Shown here in pieces: positions 13,102 to 13,144 of a DNA stretch of 13,144 nt. A program made the position numbers and the translations under genes. Every line of letters starts with the position of its first letter. Position 1 is the first letter of the stretch. Under the pieces are notes generated by a model, which saw only the letters and a program-made list of their open reading frames with translations, searched no databases and was not told the origin of the DNA. This DNA is from Myxococcales bacterium (GTDB lineage: Bacteria; Myxococcota_A; UBA9160; JALSIO01), in assembly GCA_026989995.1 (NCBI GenBank), contig JALSIO010000613.1, positions 1 through 13,144 on the forward strand. The letters run 5' to 3'.

Positions 13102-13144
13102 ATGGTTCGAAGGGTCGACGCCGCCCGCCCGCGTGGGAGCGGGC
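13102..13144 (+). CDS. N-terminal fragment of an unidentified gene (runs off right edge)
   Basis: ATG 13102 follows GGAGGGGAG (13082-13090) at a rather long 11-base spacing and a plausible -10 element. Only 14 codons (MVRRVDAARPRGSG) are inside the window, too few for a family. A basic, disordered start of this kind, divergent from a P450 operon, would suit a TetR-like regulator or a DNA-binding protein, but that is a guess. Confidence 0.4.
   Translation, partial: MVRRVDAARPRGSG

Overview
The window is very GC-rich (by eye about 70% or more), gene-dense, and uses GTG as well as ATG starts. The gene content points to a free-living Gram-negative bacterium: a PEP-CTERM surface/export protein, a ToxR-type winged-helix regulator fused to a TPR region, a soluble P450 with a small 3Fe-4S ferredoxin, and a GMC dehydrogenase with a gluconate-dehydrogenase-type small subunit. 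I would look first among uncultured Myxococcota/Binatota-like 'deltaproteobacterial' lineages, but nothing in the window fixes the taxon. I see no mobile element, CRISPR array, tRNA or rRNA.

Left part (1-4126). A truncated UbiA/MenA-type prenyltransferase runs off the left edge on the minus strand. Divergent from it are two translationally coupled genes (GTGA overlap): a membrane-anchored small subunit and a GMC flavoprotein with an FAO-like cysteine cluster, which together look like a membrane-associated alcohol dehydrogenase. Then come a small unrecognised secreted protein behind a hairpin-rich leader, and a glutathione S-transferase-family protein.

Middle (4123-7977). The GST gene ends tail-to-tail with a minus-strand gene that is the most striking item in the window: a glycine/sarcosine/betaine/D-proline reductase B-like selenoprotein. 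Its reading frame is interrupted by one in-frame TGA at 4554-4552, which is followed at once by a UxxC-type motif, uninterrupted family-like sequence and a bacterial SECIS-like hairpin. A gene caller would split it into two fragments. Beyond a 467-base palindrome-rich gap lie a PEP-CTERM protein gene and the winged-helix/TPR regulator gene.

Right part (7978-13144). After a spacer rich in perfect palindromes comes a large secreted protein of 1091 residues. It has an N-terminal phosphatidylinositol-specific phospholipase C (PLC-X-like) domain, five roughly 80-residue Ig-like repeats that each carry a cysteine pair, and a FIMAH-like helical C-terminus. It converges on a minus-strand two-gene operon made of a cytochrome P450 and its likely [3Fe-4S] ferredoxin partner. 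The first 14 codons of a divergent, unidentifiable gene end the window.

Several start regions share a -10-like element of the form G-TAnnCT, often inside GG(G/C)TA(C/T)(A/C)CTCGC. In front of the GMC small subunit it lies only 6 bases from the GTG start, which suggests a leaderless mRNA.
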